From positions 496,001 to 560,000 of the forward strand of contig NZ_SJRX01000001.1 in NCBI RefSeq assembly GCF_004352845.1: 64,000 nt of DNA. The letters are read 5' to 3'. Positions 9,238 through 18,381 of the stretch are shown here, in pieces; position 1 is the first letter of the stretch; every line of letters begins with the position of its first letter. The position numbers and the translations under genes are program-made. The notes under the pieces are model-generated. The model saw only the letters and a program-made list of their open reading frames with translations, was not told where the DNA came from and made no database searches. This DNA comes from Luteimonas terricola (lineage in GTDB: Bacteria; Pseudomonadota; Gammaproteobacteria; Xanthomonadales; Xanthomonadaceae).

Positions 9238-9882
9238 ATGGGGAACATCCGCGTCCTGATTGCCGACGACCACACCCTGGTCCGTGAAAGCCTGGTCGGG
9301 CTGCTGCAGGCCGATGGCGACGTGCAGGTGGTGGCGCAGGCCGCCGACGGCCTGGAGACGCTGGAACAGGCGGCGGCCACGCGTCCGGACATCGTCGTCA
9401 CCGACCTCGCGATGCCGGGGCTCAACGGGATCGAGGTCGTGCGCCGCCTGCGCGAATCGCTGCCGAACACCCGGGTGCTGGTGCTGACCATGCACCAGGA
9501 GGACGAGTACGTGCTGCAGGCGGTGCGCGCCGGCGCCTCGGGCTACCTGGTCAAGGACAGCGCCGCATCCGAGCTTCTGGCCGCGGTGCGCAGCCTGCAA
9601 CTTGGCCGCAGCTACTTCGGCCCGCAGGCCTCGAAGGCGCTGGCCGAGCAGTTGCAGCATCCCGAGCGCGTGGTCGACGACCCATACGGCCGCCTCACTC
9701 CGCGCGAGCGCGAGGTGTTCCACCTGATCGCCGAAGGCCTGACCACCAAGCAGATCGCGCGCAAGCTCGGCACCAGCACCAAGACCGCGGAGAACCACCG
9801 CACCCGCGTGCTGGGCAAACTGGGCGTGCGCAACACCGCCGAACTGGTCCGCTACGCGCTGCGGCGCGGGTTGCTGGATTAG
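9238..9882 (+). CDS. LuxR/NarL-family response regulator
   Basis: A 214-residue transcription regulator. The receiver domain (1-120) has the acidic pair AspAsp10-11, phospho-acceptor Asp56 in VVTDLAMPG, and a conserved Lys in GYLVKDSAA. The C-terminal LuxR helix-turn-helix (about 147-205) carries LTPREREVF and TKQIARKLGTSTKTAENHR. It is the last gene of a four-gene operon with the FHA-GAF protein, Ser/Thr kinase and histidine kinase, and is the expected DNA-binding output. Targets are not evident from the sequence. Confidence 0.93.
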   Translation: MGNIRVLIADDHTLVRESLVGLLQADGDVQVVAQAADGLETLEQAAATRPDIVVTDLAMPGLNGIEVVRRLRESLPNTRVLVLTMHQEDEYVLQAVRAGASGYLVKDSAASELLAAVRSLQLGRSYFGPQASKALAEQLQHPERVVDDPYGRLTPREREVFHLIAEGLTTKQIARKLGTSTKTAENHRTRVLGKLGVRNTAELVRYALRRGLLD

Positions 9883-10034
9883 AACGCAGCAGGACGCGTC
9901 CCCCCGCCTTGCGCAACATCCGCAGCACCTCCTCCTGGCGCGAGGGCGCATCCGCCCCGGCTCGCGTCCGGTTAACGGCTGCTGGAGTAAGAAGGCGGTT
10001 CACATCCCACCCCGCCGACAAGGAGGGAGATCCC

Positions 10035-10478
10035 ATGAAGATCGTGACCAGCCTGAGCTTCCAGGGGCAATGCCGCGAAGCGTTCGAGTTCTACGCCAAG
10101 GTGCTCGGCGGCAAGATCACCGCCGCGTTCCCCTACGGCGACGGGCCGCCGGGGATGCCGATCACCGACGAGAAGTACAGGACGTGGCTGATGCACTGCT
10201 GGCTCGAGGTCGGCGACCAGGCCCTGATGGGCGCCGACATGGACGTCGACTGGGCACCCAACATCGACAAACCCAAGAACGGCTTCGACGTCACCCTGCA
10301 TAGCGATGACATCGCCGAAGCCCAACGCTGGTTCGAGCAGCTGGCCGAAGGCGGCAGGCAGGTGATGCCGTTCGCGGAAACCTTCTGGTCGCCCGGCTAC
10401 GGCGCCCTGGTCGACCGGTTCGGCGTGCCGTGGATGGTCAACACCGTGCCGTCGGCGGACTGGAAGCCACAGCCATGA
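10035..10478 (+). CDS. VOC-family protein (PhnB-like)
   Basis: A 147-residue single-domain vicinal-oxygen-chelate protein of the PhnB/glyoxalase-like type, beginning KIVTSLSFQGQCREAFEFY and containing FGVPWMVN near the end. These proteins form betaalphabetabetabeta dimers; many have no known substrate. The start is fixed by a strong AAGGAGGGAG ribosome site ending five bases before the ATG. Its stop overlaps the start of a second VOC-like gene, so the two are translated together. Confidence 0.85.
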   Translation: MKIVTSLSFQGQCREAFEFYAKVLGGKITAAFPYGDGPPGMPITDEKYRTWLMHCWLEVGDQALMGADMDVDWAPNIDKPKNGFDVTLHSDDIAEAQRWFEQLAEGGRQVMPFAETFWSPGYGALVDRFGVPWMVNTVPSADWKPQP

Positions 10479-10954
10479 TCGCGAAGAACACCATCTGCCT
10501 GTGGTACGAGAGTGACGCGCTCGAAGCCGCCACCTTCTACGCCGAGACCTTCCCCGACAGCGCCGTCAACGCGGTCAACCACGCGCCCGCTGACTACCCG
10601 TCCGGCAAGGAGGGCGACGTGCTGACGGTCGAGTTCACCGTGATGGGCATCCCCTGCCTCGGCCTCAACGGCGGCGACGCGTTCAAGCACAGCGAAGCGT
10701 TCTCGTTCCAGGTGGCCACCGACGACCAGGCCGAGACCGACCGCCTGTGGGATGCGATCGTCGGCAACGGCGGCCAGGAAAGCGCGTGCGGCTGGTGCAG
10801 GGACAAGTGGGGCATCTCCTGGCAGATCACCCCGCGCGTCCTCACCGAGGTCTACACCGGCACCGACCGCGCCGCCGCCAAACGCGTGTTCAAGGCCATG
10901 ATGACCATGCGCAAGATCGACGTCGCCGCGATCGAGGCTGCGCGGCGGGGCTGA
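10475..10954 (+). CDS. VOC-family protein (3-demethylubiquinone-methyltransferase-like fold)
   Basis: A 159-residue protein with the pattern of the PF06983-type VOC family: NTICLWYESDALEAATFY at the start, GIPCLGLNGGDAFKHSEAFSF centrally and the typical CGWCRDKWGISWQITP segment. Despite the family label, methyltransferase activity is not expected; the substrate is unknown. ATGA overlap with the preceding VOC gene fixes the start and indicates a bicistron. Confidence 0.85.
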   Translation: MIAKNTICLWYESDALEAATFYAETFPDSAVNAVNHAPADYPSGKEGDVLTVEFTVMGIPCLGLNGGDAFKHSEAFSFQVATDDQAETDRLWDAIVGNGGQESACGWCRDKWGISWQITPRVLTEVYTGTDRAAAKRVFKAMMTMRKIDVAAIEAARRG

Positions 10955-10994
10955 GTCCACGAACGCATCGGGCGCAAAGGTGAATTGCACGCGA

Positions 10995-11693
10995 TCAGCG
11001 CACCGACCGCTCGACGATGATGCGCTCGGCCAGCCACTGGTTGCCGCGAAGCTGCCGCGCCTGCACGCGCACGCGGTCGCCGCGTTCGAGGTCTTCCGGG
11101 CGGTAGCGCCGGCCCTGGTATTCCACCGTGGTGCGGCCGTCATAGGCCAGTTCCATGCCGCCGCGGCCGGCTGCGTAGCCCGTGCCATCGAGGCGGATCC
11201 GGCCTGCGCGCGCGTCGACCCCGGCCACCGTGCCGCGCAGCTCGCGGCCGTAGCCATCGTCGCGGCCGTAGCCACCGTCGCGCACGTCGCGCACTACCTC
11301 GATCGTGCGTGCCCAGAGCTCGCGGCCGGACTGCGCGGCATCGATCCGCACAACGTCGCCGCGCTCCAGGCCTTCCACTGCGAGCTCCCGGCCCTGGTAG
11401 TACAGCCGCGTACGCTGGTCGTAGCGGACCGCCGCGCGCTGCGTGCGGCCGCTGCGCGGATCGTCCACGACCAGCAGGATCCGTCCGTTGCGAGCGTCCA
11501 GGGCGTCCACGGTTCCGGACAGCTGGCTGCCGTATCGGGAGCGATCGCCGTAGTCGGGTTGGCCGTAGCCGCCGCGGTCTTCCGGATAGCCCCCATAGCC
11601 GCCGTATCCACCGGGGCTGGCGCAGGCGCCGAGCAGCAGGAGAAGGCCGCCAGACACCAGGACCCGGGCGATAACGCCAAACGCTCTGTTCAT
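10995..11693 (-). CDS. Lipoprotein with duplicated DUF5666-like domain
   Basis: A 232-residue predicted lipoprotein: lipobox LLLLLGAC ends at Cys near residue 23, followed by a Gly/Tyr-rich linker. Two homologous modules of about 75 residues follow, recognisable by SGTVDALDARNGRILL and RGTVAGVDARAGRIRL, each ending in a YxGxxL...LxxGDxVRI segment typical of small beta-barrel/OB-like DUF5666 domains. The start has GGAG eight bases upstream. It is convergent with the VOC pair. Ligand unknown; the internal duplication is plain. Confidence 0.75.
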   Translation of the reverse strand: MNRAFGVIARVLVSGGLLLLLGACASPGGYGGYGGYPEDRGGYGQPDYGDRSRYGSQLSGTVDALDARNGRILLVVDDPRSGRTQRAAVRYDQRTRLYYQGRELAVEGLERGDVVRIDAAQSGRELWARTIEVVRDVRDGGYGRDDGYGRELRGTVAGVDARAGRIRLDGTGYAAGRGGMELAYDGRTTVEYQGRRYRPEDLERGDRVRVQARQLRGNQWLAERIIVERSVR

Positions 11694-11752
11694 GGGGGAA
11701 CTCCGCAGACTATCCAAAGAACCATATGCACCCGACACCCGTGAAGCCGGGG

Positions 11753-12238
11753 TCAGTCGTCCAGGATGCTCGTGATCAGGCCCGTAGCCAGCTGCACCAG
11801 GTAGTAGGTGTCATCGTCCTGGTAGGGACGCACCCACCGGTACCCGTCCGGCGGCGCGGCCAGGTCGTAGTGGCGGTAGTCCCGCAGGTAGTAGCGGTCA
11901 GCCAGGTAGTCGCGCGGAATGTGTTCGCCGCGCGCCCAGCGGCGGTGCTTGCGGACATCCTTGCGCCACTCGCGCTCGGCCTTCCGGCGGTCCTTCAAGT
12001 ACTCGCGCTCGGCCTCGCGGCGATCCTTCGCGGCCTCACGCATATCCTCGCGGCGATCCTTTTCGTACTCGCGACGATCCTTCTCGTATTCGCGGATGGC
12101 TTCGCGGCGATCCTTCAGGGCCTCGCGCTGCGCCTCGTCGTACGCCTTGCGCATCTCCCTCCCGCGATCGTCGTCGGCAAAAGCGCTTCCGGAAAAGGCG
12201 ATGGCCGCCAGCGCACCCGCAATCAACAGCTTCTTCAT
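11753..12238 (-). CDS. RcnB-family periplasmic protein with charged helical repeat
   Basis: A 161-residue exported protein with a signal peptide ending AFADD (about residue 22). The C-terminal domain matches the RcnB family, a periplasmic partner of nickel/cobalt efflux in Escherichia coli: RWARGEHIPRDYL, then DYRHYDLAAPPDGYRWVR and a C-terminal TGLI. Between lies about 65 residues of highly charged helix built on KDRRE units. No rcnA-like efflux gene is adjacent, so a metal role is not supported by context. Confidence 0.8.
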   Translation of the reverse strand: MKKLLIAGALAAIAFSGSAFADDDRGREMRKAYDEAQREALKDRREAIREYEKDRREYEKDRREDMREAAKDRREAEREYLKDRRKAEREWRKDVRKHRRWARGEHIPRDYLADRYYLRDYRHYDLAAPPDGYRWVRPYQDDDTYYLVQLATGLITSILDD

Positions 12239-12377
12239 GACGTGCTCCCGGGAGTCGGACAGCCCGACCTTAAGCGGTGCCCCCTGAACGTGAAAACACC
12301 CGGACCGGATGATCCCGGGGTCCACGCCGGGTTCACCCGCACGCGTGCCAACATCGATCGCCTGCCGGATGTCGCCC

Positions 12378-13472
12378 ATGCCACACGAGCCAGACGCCAC
12401 GCCCACGCCCACGCCACGGACCGGACAACCCGATCCGAAGCTCACGCGCGGGGAATTCGAACGGCGCTACCGTGTCCCCTTCCTCGATCCCGCGTTCGAC
12501 GCCCACCGTGACGCCATCGACCGGCTCGCAGCGGTCGCCTGGAACGCATACGACGAGGGGCGCAAGGTCCCGCGCACGCACCCGGCGGGGCCGGGCTTCC
12601 ACGACCCCGCCCATGAGCTGTCCGACGAATGGCGCGCCGCGCGCGATGCCATCCAGGCCGCTGAAGCGCGCCGGCGCCAACCCGGAACGCCCGACCGCAT
12701 CCTTCTGGTGTGCGCCTCGCCGCGCAGCGAGCACACCTGCCCCGGCGAAATGTCGAAGACCTGGCGCTTGCTCGAGGCCGCACGCGACGCCGCGCTTGCA
12801 GCGGGCGCCGACTGCGATGTGCTCGAACTCAACCGCCTCACCTCCGAGTACGGCCGCACCATCCATCCCTGCAAGGCCTGCGTGTCGACCGCGATGCCGC
12901 TGTGCCACTGGCCCTGCTCCTGCTACCCCAACCACGGCCTCGGCCAGCACCACGACTGGATGAACGCCATCTACCCGCGCTGGGCCGAGGCGCACGGCGT
13001 GATGATCGTGACGCCGGTGCACTGGAACCAGGCCACCTCGCCGCTGAAGCTGATGATGGACCGGCTGGTCTGCGCCGACGGCGGCAATCCCGACCCCACA
13101 TCCACCGCGGGCAAGGACGCGACGCGTGCCAAAAGGATCGAACTGGATGGCTGGGACTATCCGCAGCACCTGGCCGGCCGCGCCTTCGCCGTGGTGGTGC
13201 ATGGCGACAGCGAGGGCACGCAGATGGTCCGCCACGCGCTGGCCGACTGGCTCCGCGGCATGGGCCTGGTGGATGCCGGCGCGCAGTCGCAGGTGGACCG
13301 CTGCGTGGGCTACTACGCGCCGTATGCCACGAGCCACGACGCACTCGACGACGACCCGGACCTGCTCGAAGAGAGCCGCAACGCCGCGCGCGCACTGGTC
13401 GAGCGCATCCGCCAGCTGCGCACGGGCCAGCGCGAGGCTGGCTCCGATCTCCGGATGCCGCGGCGGAAGTGA
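12378..13472 (+). CDS. NADPH-dependent FMN reductase / flavodoxin-family protein
   Basis: A 364-residue protein with a flavodoxin-like fold from about residue 100: RILLVCASPRSEHTCPGEMSK is the phosphate-binding first strand/loop, HGVMIVTPVHWNQATSPLKLMMDR the second FMN-contacting segment. An N-terminal extension of about 95 residues (helical, Arg-rich) and a Cys cluster (HPCKACVST, LCHWPCSCYPNH) are additions relative to minimal FMN reductases; the cysteines could bind a metal or form disulfides (inference). Either ATG at 12369 or 12378 could start it. Substrate unknown. Confidence 0.82.
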   Translation: MPHEPDATPTPTPRTGQPDPKLTRGEFERRYRVPFLDPAFDAHRDAIDRLAAVAWNAYDEGRKVPRTHPAGPGFHDPAHELSDEWRAARDAIQAAEARRRQPGTPDRILLVCASPRSEHTCPGEMSKTWRLLEAARDAALAAGADCDVLELNRLTSEYGRTIHPCKACVSTAMPLCHWPCSCYPNHGLGQHHDWMNAIYPRWAEAHGVMIVTPVHWNQATSPLKLMMDRLVCADGGNPDPTSTAGKDATRAKRIELDGWDYPQHLAGRAFAVVVHGDSEGTQMVRHALADWLRGMGLVDAGAQSQVDRCVGYYAPYATSHDALDDDPDLLEESRNAARALVERIRQLRTGQREAGSDLRMPRRK

Positions 13473-13487
13473 GTCCCTTGCCGCCCG

Positions 13488-13883
13488 TCAATCCTGGTCC
13501 AGGTCGGTCTGGATCCACCGCGGCGAGTGGTGGATGTCGACCGTCTGCAGGCGGCCCGGCCCGAGATTCTCGAATCGATGTGGAACCCCAGCGGGACCGA
13601 GGAGGACGTCGCCGGCGGCGGCGTCGATGGTCGTGTCCCCGATGAGGAACCTGGCCCGCCCCTCGACGACGATGAATGTCTCGTCATACGGATGGACGTG
13701 GAGACGCGGACCGGCGCCTGGCGTGTCGGTCCCGTAGGCCAGCACGGTGACCGCCCCTCCGAGGGCGATTCCCTCGACGGATCCGCGCCTGGGTCCGTCG
13801 GCGGCTGGATCGAACAACCTGGCCTGCCCCGGAGGGCGCCCGTCCGGCTTGACCGTGGCAGGGTCGAAATCAGTGCGCGTCAT
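13488..13883 (-). CDS. Cupin-domain protein
   Basis: A 131-residue single cupin barrel. Motif 1 is seen as RLHVHPYDETFIVVEGRARF and motif 2 as GDVLLGPAGVPHRFEN, together giving the His/His/Glu/His metal site. Such small cupins include isomerases, dioxygenases and sensors; no specific activity can be assigned. It is convergent with the flavoprotein gene and 27 nt upstream of the amidohydrolase gene on the same strand, which may be cotranscribed. Confidence 0.85.
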   Translation of the reverse strand: MTRTDFDPATVKPDGRPPGQARLFDPAADGPRRGSVEGIALGGAVTVLAYGTDTPGAGPRLHVHPYDETFIVVEGRARFLIGDTTIDAAAGDVLLGPAGVPHRFENLGPGRLQTVDIHHSPRWIQTDLDQD

Positions 13884-13904
13884 CCGTCGTCCTCCGCTAA
13901 AGAT

Positions 13905-14750
13905 TGCGGTTCACAGCCCGAACAGCCGGGCCGCGTTGCCCCGGCGGATCTGTTCCTTCTCCGCCTCGGTCAGATCAAGCCGCTCCAGCGCATCCACCGC
14001 CGCGCCCAGGCCCATCTGCGGGTAATCAGAGCCCAGCAGCACGTGGTCGATGCCCACGTTGCGCAGCGTCCAGACGAACTCGTCCTCGATCGGCGAGCCC
14101 GGCGCCAGCAGCACCGGCCCGGAGATGTCGAAATACAGGTTGTCCATCGCGAACCCGTCAGCGGTCCGCGCCAGCGCCAGGATGTTCCAGTAGCGGAAGT
14201 TCATGCCGCCGATGTGGGCGAGGATGAACTTCGTGCCCGGCACCCGCACCACCAGGTTGAACAGCTTCTCGCTGTCGCCGGGCAGGACATGGGCGTTGTC
14301 CGTCAGCACGACCATCTCCAACTCCCCCGCGCGCCGCACCAGCGTCTCTACCCTGGGATCCGAGACGTCAAAACGCTGCGTGTGCGCATGCAGCTTCAGC
14401 ACCGGCACGCCCGCGGCGGCGACACGCTCCAGCTCGGCGATCGCCGCGGCGTCGTCGTAGGGATGGACGGTGGCGATCGGCAGCACCTGCGCATGCGCCC
14501 TGGCCAATGCGATGACGCTGTCGTTGCCGGCGCGGATCGCGTCCAGATCGCCCTGGCGGGCCTGATGCGGTCCGCCGAACCACATCGCGCCAAGGCCGGA
14601 CAGCTCCACGCCGGAGGCCTCGACATCGGCCAGGTACTCCTGGAGCGACGCTTCCCCGTTGCGGAGGTGCACATGCACGTCGAAGACAGGTCCGGACGCG
14701 GCCGCGCCCCCGGTCAGCAGCATCAGTACGAGCAGCAGCAGTCTTTGCAT
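13905..14750. repeat. Repeat copy 1 (amidohydrolase segment)
   Basis: This stretch is highly similar to 56431-57276, including noncoding bases just past the stop codon (gcggttcacagcccgaa). It marks one of several segments duplicated between the 14-25 kb and 50-59 kb regions. Confidence 0.85.
13911..14750 (-). CDS. Exported amidohydrolase (TIM-barrel metal hydrolase), copy 1
   Basis: A 279-residue protein of the amidohydrolase_2 type with a signal peptide (MQRLLLLVLMLLTGGAAASG). The metal-binding strand-1 motif is FDVHVHLR; LKLHAHT, and late DYPQMG support the barrel. These enzymes hydrolyse or decarboxylate small substrates; export to the periplasm is unusual for most but is clear here. Start is fixed by GGAGG six bases upstream. 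A close paralogue (56437-57276) has the same length and downstream bases, showing a segmental duplication. Substrate unknown. Confidence 0.85.
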   Translation of the reverse strand: MQRLLLLVLMLLTGGAAASGPVFDVHVHLRNGEASLQEYLADVEASGVELSGLGAMWFGGPHQARQGDLDAIRAGNDSVIALARAHAQVLPIATVHPYDDAAAIAELERVAAAGVPVLKLHAHTQRFDVSDPRVETLVRRAGELEMVVLTDNAHVLPGDSEKLFNLVVRVPGTKFILAHIGGMNFRYWNILALARTADGFAMDNLYFDISGPVLLAPGSPIEDEFVWTLRNVGIDHVLLGSDYPQMGLGAAVDALERLDLTEAEKEQIRRGNAARLFGL

Positions 14751-14917
14751 GGGAGCCTCCGGCCGGGAGGTGGAACAGTATCGCAAGGGCGGACCGCCGT
14801 CGGAGCGCATGACGACGCATGGCCCGGACCCGACCGCAACGTGGCCAGCAGCCAGGCTTCGAGCGTGGCCCCATCCGATGACGCACCTGGAATCCCCACA
14901 ACGTTGAATAGCCCGAC

Positions 14918-16186
14918 CTAGAACAGCACGGCATGCGTTCCGCGGTCCCCCTGCTCCAGACCGCGGAATACAACCGACCCGCTGGCAGCATCCCATTCGA
15001 ACGGAGCACCGTCATGGGGTCTGCGCAGCGGCGCATCGCGCACGGCGGCCGCCGCGCCCTCGTGCTCGATGCCGGCACCGCGCAGGGCTGCGACCAGCAG
15101 CGCAGCGCGCCGTTGGCCTTCGAGATCGGCCGGCCGTGCGATGTAATCCGCGTAGGCGGGTGCGGCCACGAAGTCGAGGATGGAGCCGACCGGGTTGTAC
15201 AGCCGGAACCCTGGCGACGCATCTTCATGCGACTCGGCAAGGCGCTCCAGTGACTGCTCGATCTCCGGGTACGGCAGCTCAGACAACGCGCCCAACCGCA
15301 CCATGCGTGCGGCGAACAGGTTGAGCGTCGCCTGCGGCTGGAACAGGGGGCGCAGCAGGCGATCGGCCACGCGCTGCCCGAGATCGCCTGCCCGCGCTTC
15401 GGGCGACATGACCATTCGCAGCGCACCGCCGGCGACATGCCATTCGCCGCCAAGCGACCGCGCAAGGGAGCGCTCTGCAACCGTCAGCGGCTGCCGCCAG
15501 GACGGCGGCACGGCCGCGTCGGCAAGGTCCGGTGGAAGCTCGCGCAGCGCAAGGTTCCCGAACGCGAGATTCCGCCTGACCGCAGCCACGGCGACCATCT
15601 TTGAAATCAGCAGGTCCGACGAGGCCAGCACCTGACGCCAGAACACCAGATCACGCTCCAGCAGGTCGCGCACCGCAGCCGCGTCACCCGCGAGGGCCTG
15701 TTGCCGCACCGCGAGCAGGTGGAGCTTCTGCGCCTCCATCGCATGCTGATAGCCCGCCAGCGGGGCTCTTATGTCAGTGGGAATCGGCTCCCGCCAGCCC
15801 TCGGTGGCGAGCATGCGGCGATACCGCTCCAGCAGCCACTGCTCCGAGCCCAGCCACTGCGCCAGCGCTTCGGGATGGGTCTGCAATGCCTCCGCGCATT
15901 CCGAAGCCTCGCCGCATGCATTGGCGAGCGCGACGACCTCCGGGCTGCGCGCGGCTTTGTAGTCCGCATCCGGTGCGGCTGCCAGGCTGAGCGCGTGGAT
16001 GTAGCCGTTCGCGGAATCGGCCAGCAGCGGACGGTCACGCTTCATGGCCACCAGTCGCTCCGCATCGGCGGAAGGTGGCTCGTCGTTCCAGTTGACGACC
16101 ACGAGTGTCAGGTGCGCGACGACCACGAACGCTACAAGTCCGCCCACCGCCCATGCCAGCTTGCGCATGATGCCTTTCATATTCAT
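14918..16186 (-). CDS. Membrane-anchored protein of unknown function
   Basis: A 422-residue protein with one N-terminal membrane helix (about 9-30, AWAVGGLVAFVVVAHLTLVVV) and a large, mainly helical periplasmic part. Only a CGEASEC pair near residue 92-98 suggests a disulfide. No family was recognised. The start ATGAATATG at 16186 follows a GGAGGATGAGG ribosome site; the longer frame to 16294 is unlikely to be translated. It is divergent from the TPR lipoprotein gene, with about 190 nt between them for promoters. Confidence 0.7.
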   Translation of the reverse strand: MNMKGIMRKLAWAVGGLVAFVVVAHLTLVVVNWNDEPPSADAERLVAMKRDRPLLADSANGYIHALSLAAAPDADYKAARSPEVVALANACGEASECAEALQTHPEALAQWLGSEQWLLERYRRMLATEGWREPIPTDIRAPLAGYQHAMEAQKLHLLAVRQQALAGDAAAVRDLLERDLVFWRQVLASSDLLISKMVAVAAVRRNLAFGNLALRELPPDLADAAVPPSWRQPLTVAERSLARSLGGEWHVAGGALRMVMSPEARAGDLGQRVADRLLRPLFQPQATLNLFAARMVRLGALSELPYPEIEQSLERLAESHEDASPGFRLYNPVGSILDFVAAPAYADYIARPADLEGQRRAALLVAALRGAGIEHEGAAAAVRDAPLRRPHDGAPFEWDAASGSVVFRGLEQGDRGTHAVLF

Positions 16187-16379
16187 TGCCTCATCCTCCA
16201 GGATCCCCGGTCGTGCGGCCAGTCCGTCTTCTCGCCGATCTTCAATCAGTGACGTCGTCTGGTCGTGATTCGTGACCTGGACGTTTTCCGTCACCAGTTA
16301 TGCGGGCCAAACAGCCACGGTCTGAAGCGTCCTGATCGGGTGGGCTATCCTCCGAACAGGGAACGGGGAGTCGGCATCG

Positions 16380-17411
16380 ATGGGATCAACCAGGAATGGA
16401 GCGGCCTTCGTCGCGCTCCTGCTCGCATGTTCCATGACCTCATGCGCAGGCATGGGCACTACCGCGAGCGCTCCCCCGTCCACCGCGCCCGTCGGCTGGG
16501 AGCAGGCGTATGCGCAAGCCGTCGAGGCCTACGAACGCGCTGCGTATGTTGACTCGTCCAGACTTGCGCGCCTCGCGCATTCGACAGCAGCAACGACGCT
16601 TGGCCCGGACACCACTGAAGCCGGCGCAGCGTTGAGCCTGCTTGCCGCCGCCGAACTCGCTCTGGGGCGTTATCCCGAAGCCACGGCTGCCTTCGAAGAA
16701 TCCCTGACAACGCTGCGCCGCACGCCGGACGCCGACCCCAAGGACATGGCCGCAGCCATGGGCAACCTGGGGGAACTGCACAGGCAACAGGGACAGCTCG
16801 ATCGCGCATTGCCCTGGTACGAACAGGCGTACCGGACCAACGAGCTGGCGTACGGCCCTGCGCATGGCGAGACAGCGACGGCCCTCGCCGCCCTCGCACT
16901 GGCCCGCCATGAATCCGGCCTCCTTCCCGAGGCCGAGCAAGCCTACGCCCAGGCGTTGACGCTCATGGCGGATGCAGGCGCACCGAAGCTGCAACTGGCC
17001 AAAGTACGCACCAATCTGGCCGACCTCCTCATCCACACCGACAGGACGGACGAAGCAGGCCTGATGCTCGAGGGTGTATTGGCCACGGAACAGGCCCTTC
17101 TTCGGCCCGGCCACCCGGACCTGGCTTACACCCTGAACACCTTGGGCACCCTGGCCGACGCGCAGGGGCGGGATGACGACGCACTGGAGTTCTACCGTTA
17201 CGCGCTCGACATCCGGCGCGATGCGCTCCCGCCCGGACATCCAGCGATCGCCACTGTGCTCGCCAACATGGGCGGCGCATATCACGATCTCGGAGCCGTT
17301 GCCGAGGCAAGGGACAGCTACGCGCAGGCTCTGAACATCCTGCGCGAAGCCCACGATGACGAGCATCCCGACATTGCCAGCCTTGAAGCCGCCATGCGCG
17401 CGCTGGACTGA
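16380..17411 (+). CDS. TPR-repeat lipoprotein
   Basis: A 343-residue predicted lipoprotein: signal peptide with lipobox-like LLLACSMTSC, then a helical TPR array from about residue 75 to 340 (repeats such as MAAAMGNLGELHRQQGQLDRALPWYEQAY and LAYTLNTLGTLADAQGRDDDALEFY type units of 42 residues, kinesin-light-chain-like spacing). It most likely scaffolds protein interactions at the envelope. A SIMPL-domain protein follows 44 nt downstream and may be cotranscribed. No partner is evident. Confidence 0.8.
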   Translation: MGSTRNGAAFVALLLACSMTSCAGMGTTASAPPSTAPVGWEQAYAQAVEAYERAAYVDSSRLARLAHSTAATTLGPDTTEAGAALSLLAAAELALGRYPEATAAFEESLTTLRRTPDADPKDMAAAMGNLGELHRQQGQLDRALPWYEQAYRTNELAYGPAHGETATALAALALARHESGLLPEAEQAYAQALTLMADAGAPKLQLAKVRTNLADLLIHTDRTDEAGLMLEGVLATEQALLRPGHPDLAYTLNTLGTLADAQGRDDDALEFYRYALDIRRDALPPGHPAIATVLANMGGAYHDLGAVAEARDSYAQALNILREAHDDEHPDIASLEAAMRALD

Positions 17412-17455
17412 GGCCCTTGGACACCCCTCTTACCAACCAAAAGCGAGCCACCGCC

Positions 17456-18166
17456 ATGCGCCCATGGATAATCGCCGCCCTCCTCTCCCTGCCGTCCGCC
17501 GGCGCCATGGCCGGCACGCCGCTCCCTGATGCCCCGCACGTTGTCGTCCAGGGCGAAGGCCTGGTCAGCGTGTCGCCCGACTCGGCCACCGTGACCATGG
17601 TCGCGCGTCACCGATCCGCGAATGCCGGCGAAGCCAAGCGCGTGGTGGATCGCGCGGTGGACGCGCTGCTGAAAGTGGCGCCGGGTTTCGACGTAGCACC
17701 TGACGACATGACCGCGTCCGACCTTGCCTTGCACGAAGACGTCGACTACGACGACAACGACCGCCCCCTGTCGAAGGGTCACATCGCCAGCCGCGAAGTG
17801 AAGGTGCGCCTGGAGGATCTCGACCGGTTGGGTGCCTGGCTCGACGCCGCGCTCGCCGCGGGCTTCACCGACGTCTCCGATGTCACCTTCAAATCCAGCA
17901 AAGAAGTCTCTCTGCGCGAGGACGCGCGTGCACGCGCGGTCGCCGACGCCCGCGAAAAGGCCGAAGGTCTCGCTGTAGCGTTCGGCGGCGGCCTCGGCCC
18001 GGTGTACAGCATCAACAGCCTCAACTCGAGGCAGTCCGACGGCTACGGCAACACGACCCTGGACCGCATCCAGGTCACCGGGTCGCGCATCGACAGCGGC
18101 CGCTACCTGCAGCCGACGATCGACTTCACCGAGCGGGTGTCGGCGGTGTTCGAGATCACGCGGTGA
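17456..18166 (+). CDS. SIMPL-domain (DUF541) periplasmic protein
   Basis: A 236-residue exported protein: signal peptide MRPWIIAALLSLPSAGAMAG, then the SIMPL/DUF541 domain beginning VVVQGEGLVSVSPDSATVTM. The family forms oligomeric envelope proteins, related to Brucella BP26 and E. coli YggE (oxidative stress). Late features typical of the family are REDARARAVADAREKAEGLA and FTERVSAVFEI at the end. The start is the ATG at 17456, directly before the signal peptide. Confidence 0.88.
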   Translation: MRPWIIAALLSLPSAGAMAGTPLPDAPHVVVQGEGLVSVSPDSATVTMVARHRSANAGEAKRVVDRAVDALLKVAPGFDVAPDDMTASDLALHEDVDYDDNDRPLSKGHIASREVKVRLEDLDRLGAWLDAALAAGFTDVSDVTFKSSKEVSLREDARARAVADAREKAEGLAVAFGGGLGPVYSINSLNSRQSDGYGNTTLDRIQVTGSRIDSGRYLQPTIDFTERVSAVFEITR

Positions 18167-18199
18167 ATCGACAGGTGCGCGACGAGCCGAGCATCGGCT

Positions 18200-18381
18200 C
18201 GGTCTCCGGAACGCGATCATCCAAGCGGTGCGCCTGAGCGAGTACGGCCTGGGTATCGAAGCCCTGCAGCGGGCTCTTCCGAACGTCGCCAAGCGCACCT
18301 TGCAGCGCCATCTGGCGCGCCTGGCATCCGACGGCAAGCTGGCTCCAGCCGGTCGCGCGCGCGTCTACTGGCTGCGCTCCC
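18200..18381 (+). pseudogene. Remnant of Fic-protein N-terminal wHTH domain
   Basis: These bases translate to RNAIIQAVRLSEYGLGIEA and onward through GRARVYWLRS, matching residues 7-64 of the intact Fic protein encoded at 50678. No start codon, operator or Fic domain is present; similarity stops near 18381. About 100 nt later the sequence joins the leader of the amidase block. It is a broken copy left by rearrangement or deletion between the two duplicated regions. The interval 18167-18612 holds no complete gene otherwise. Confidence 0.75.
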
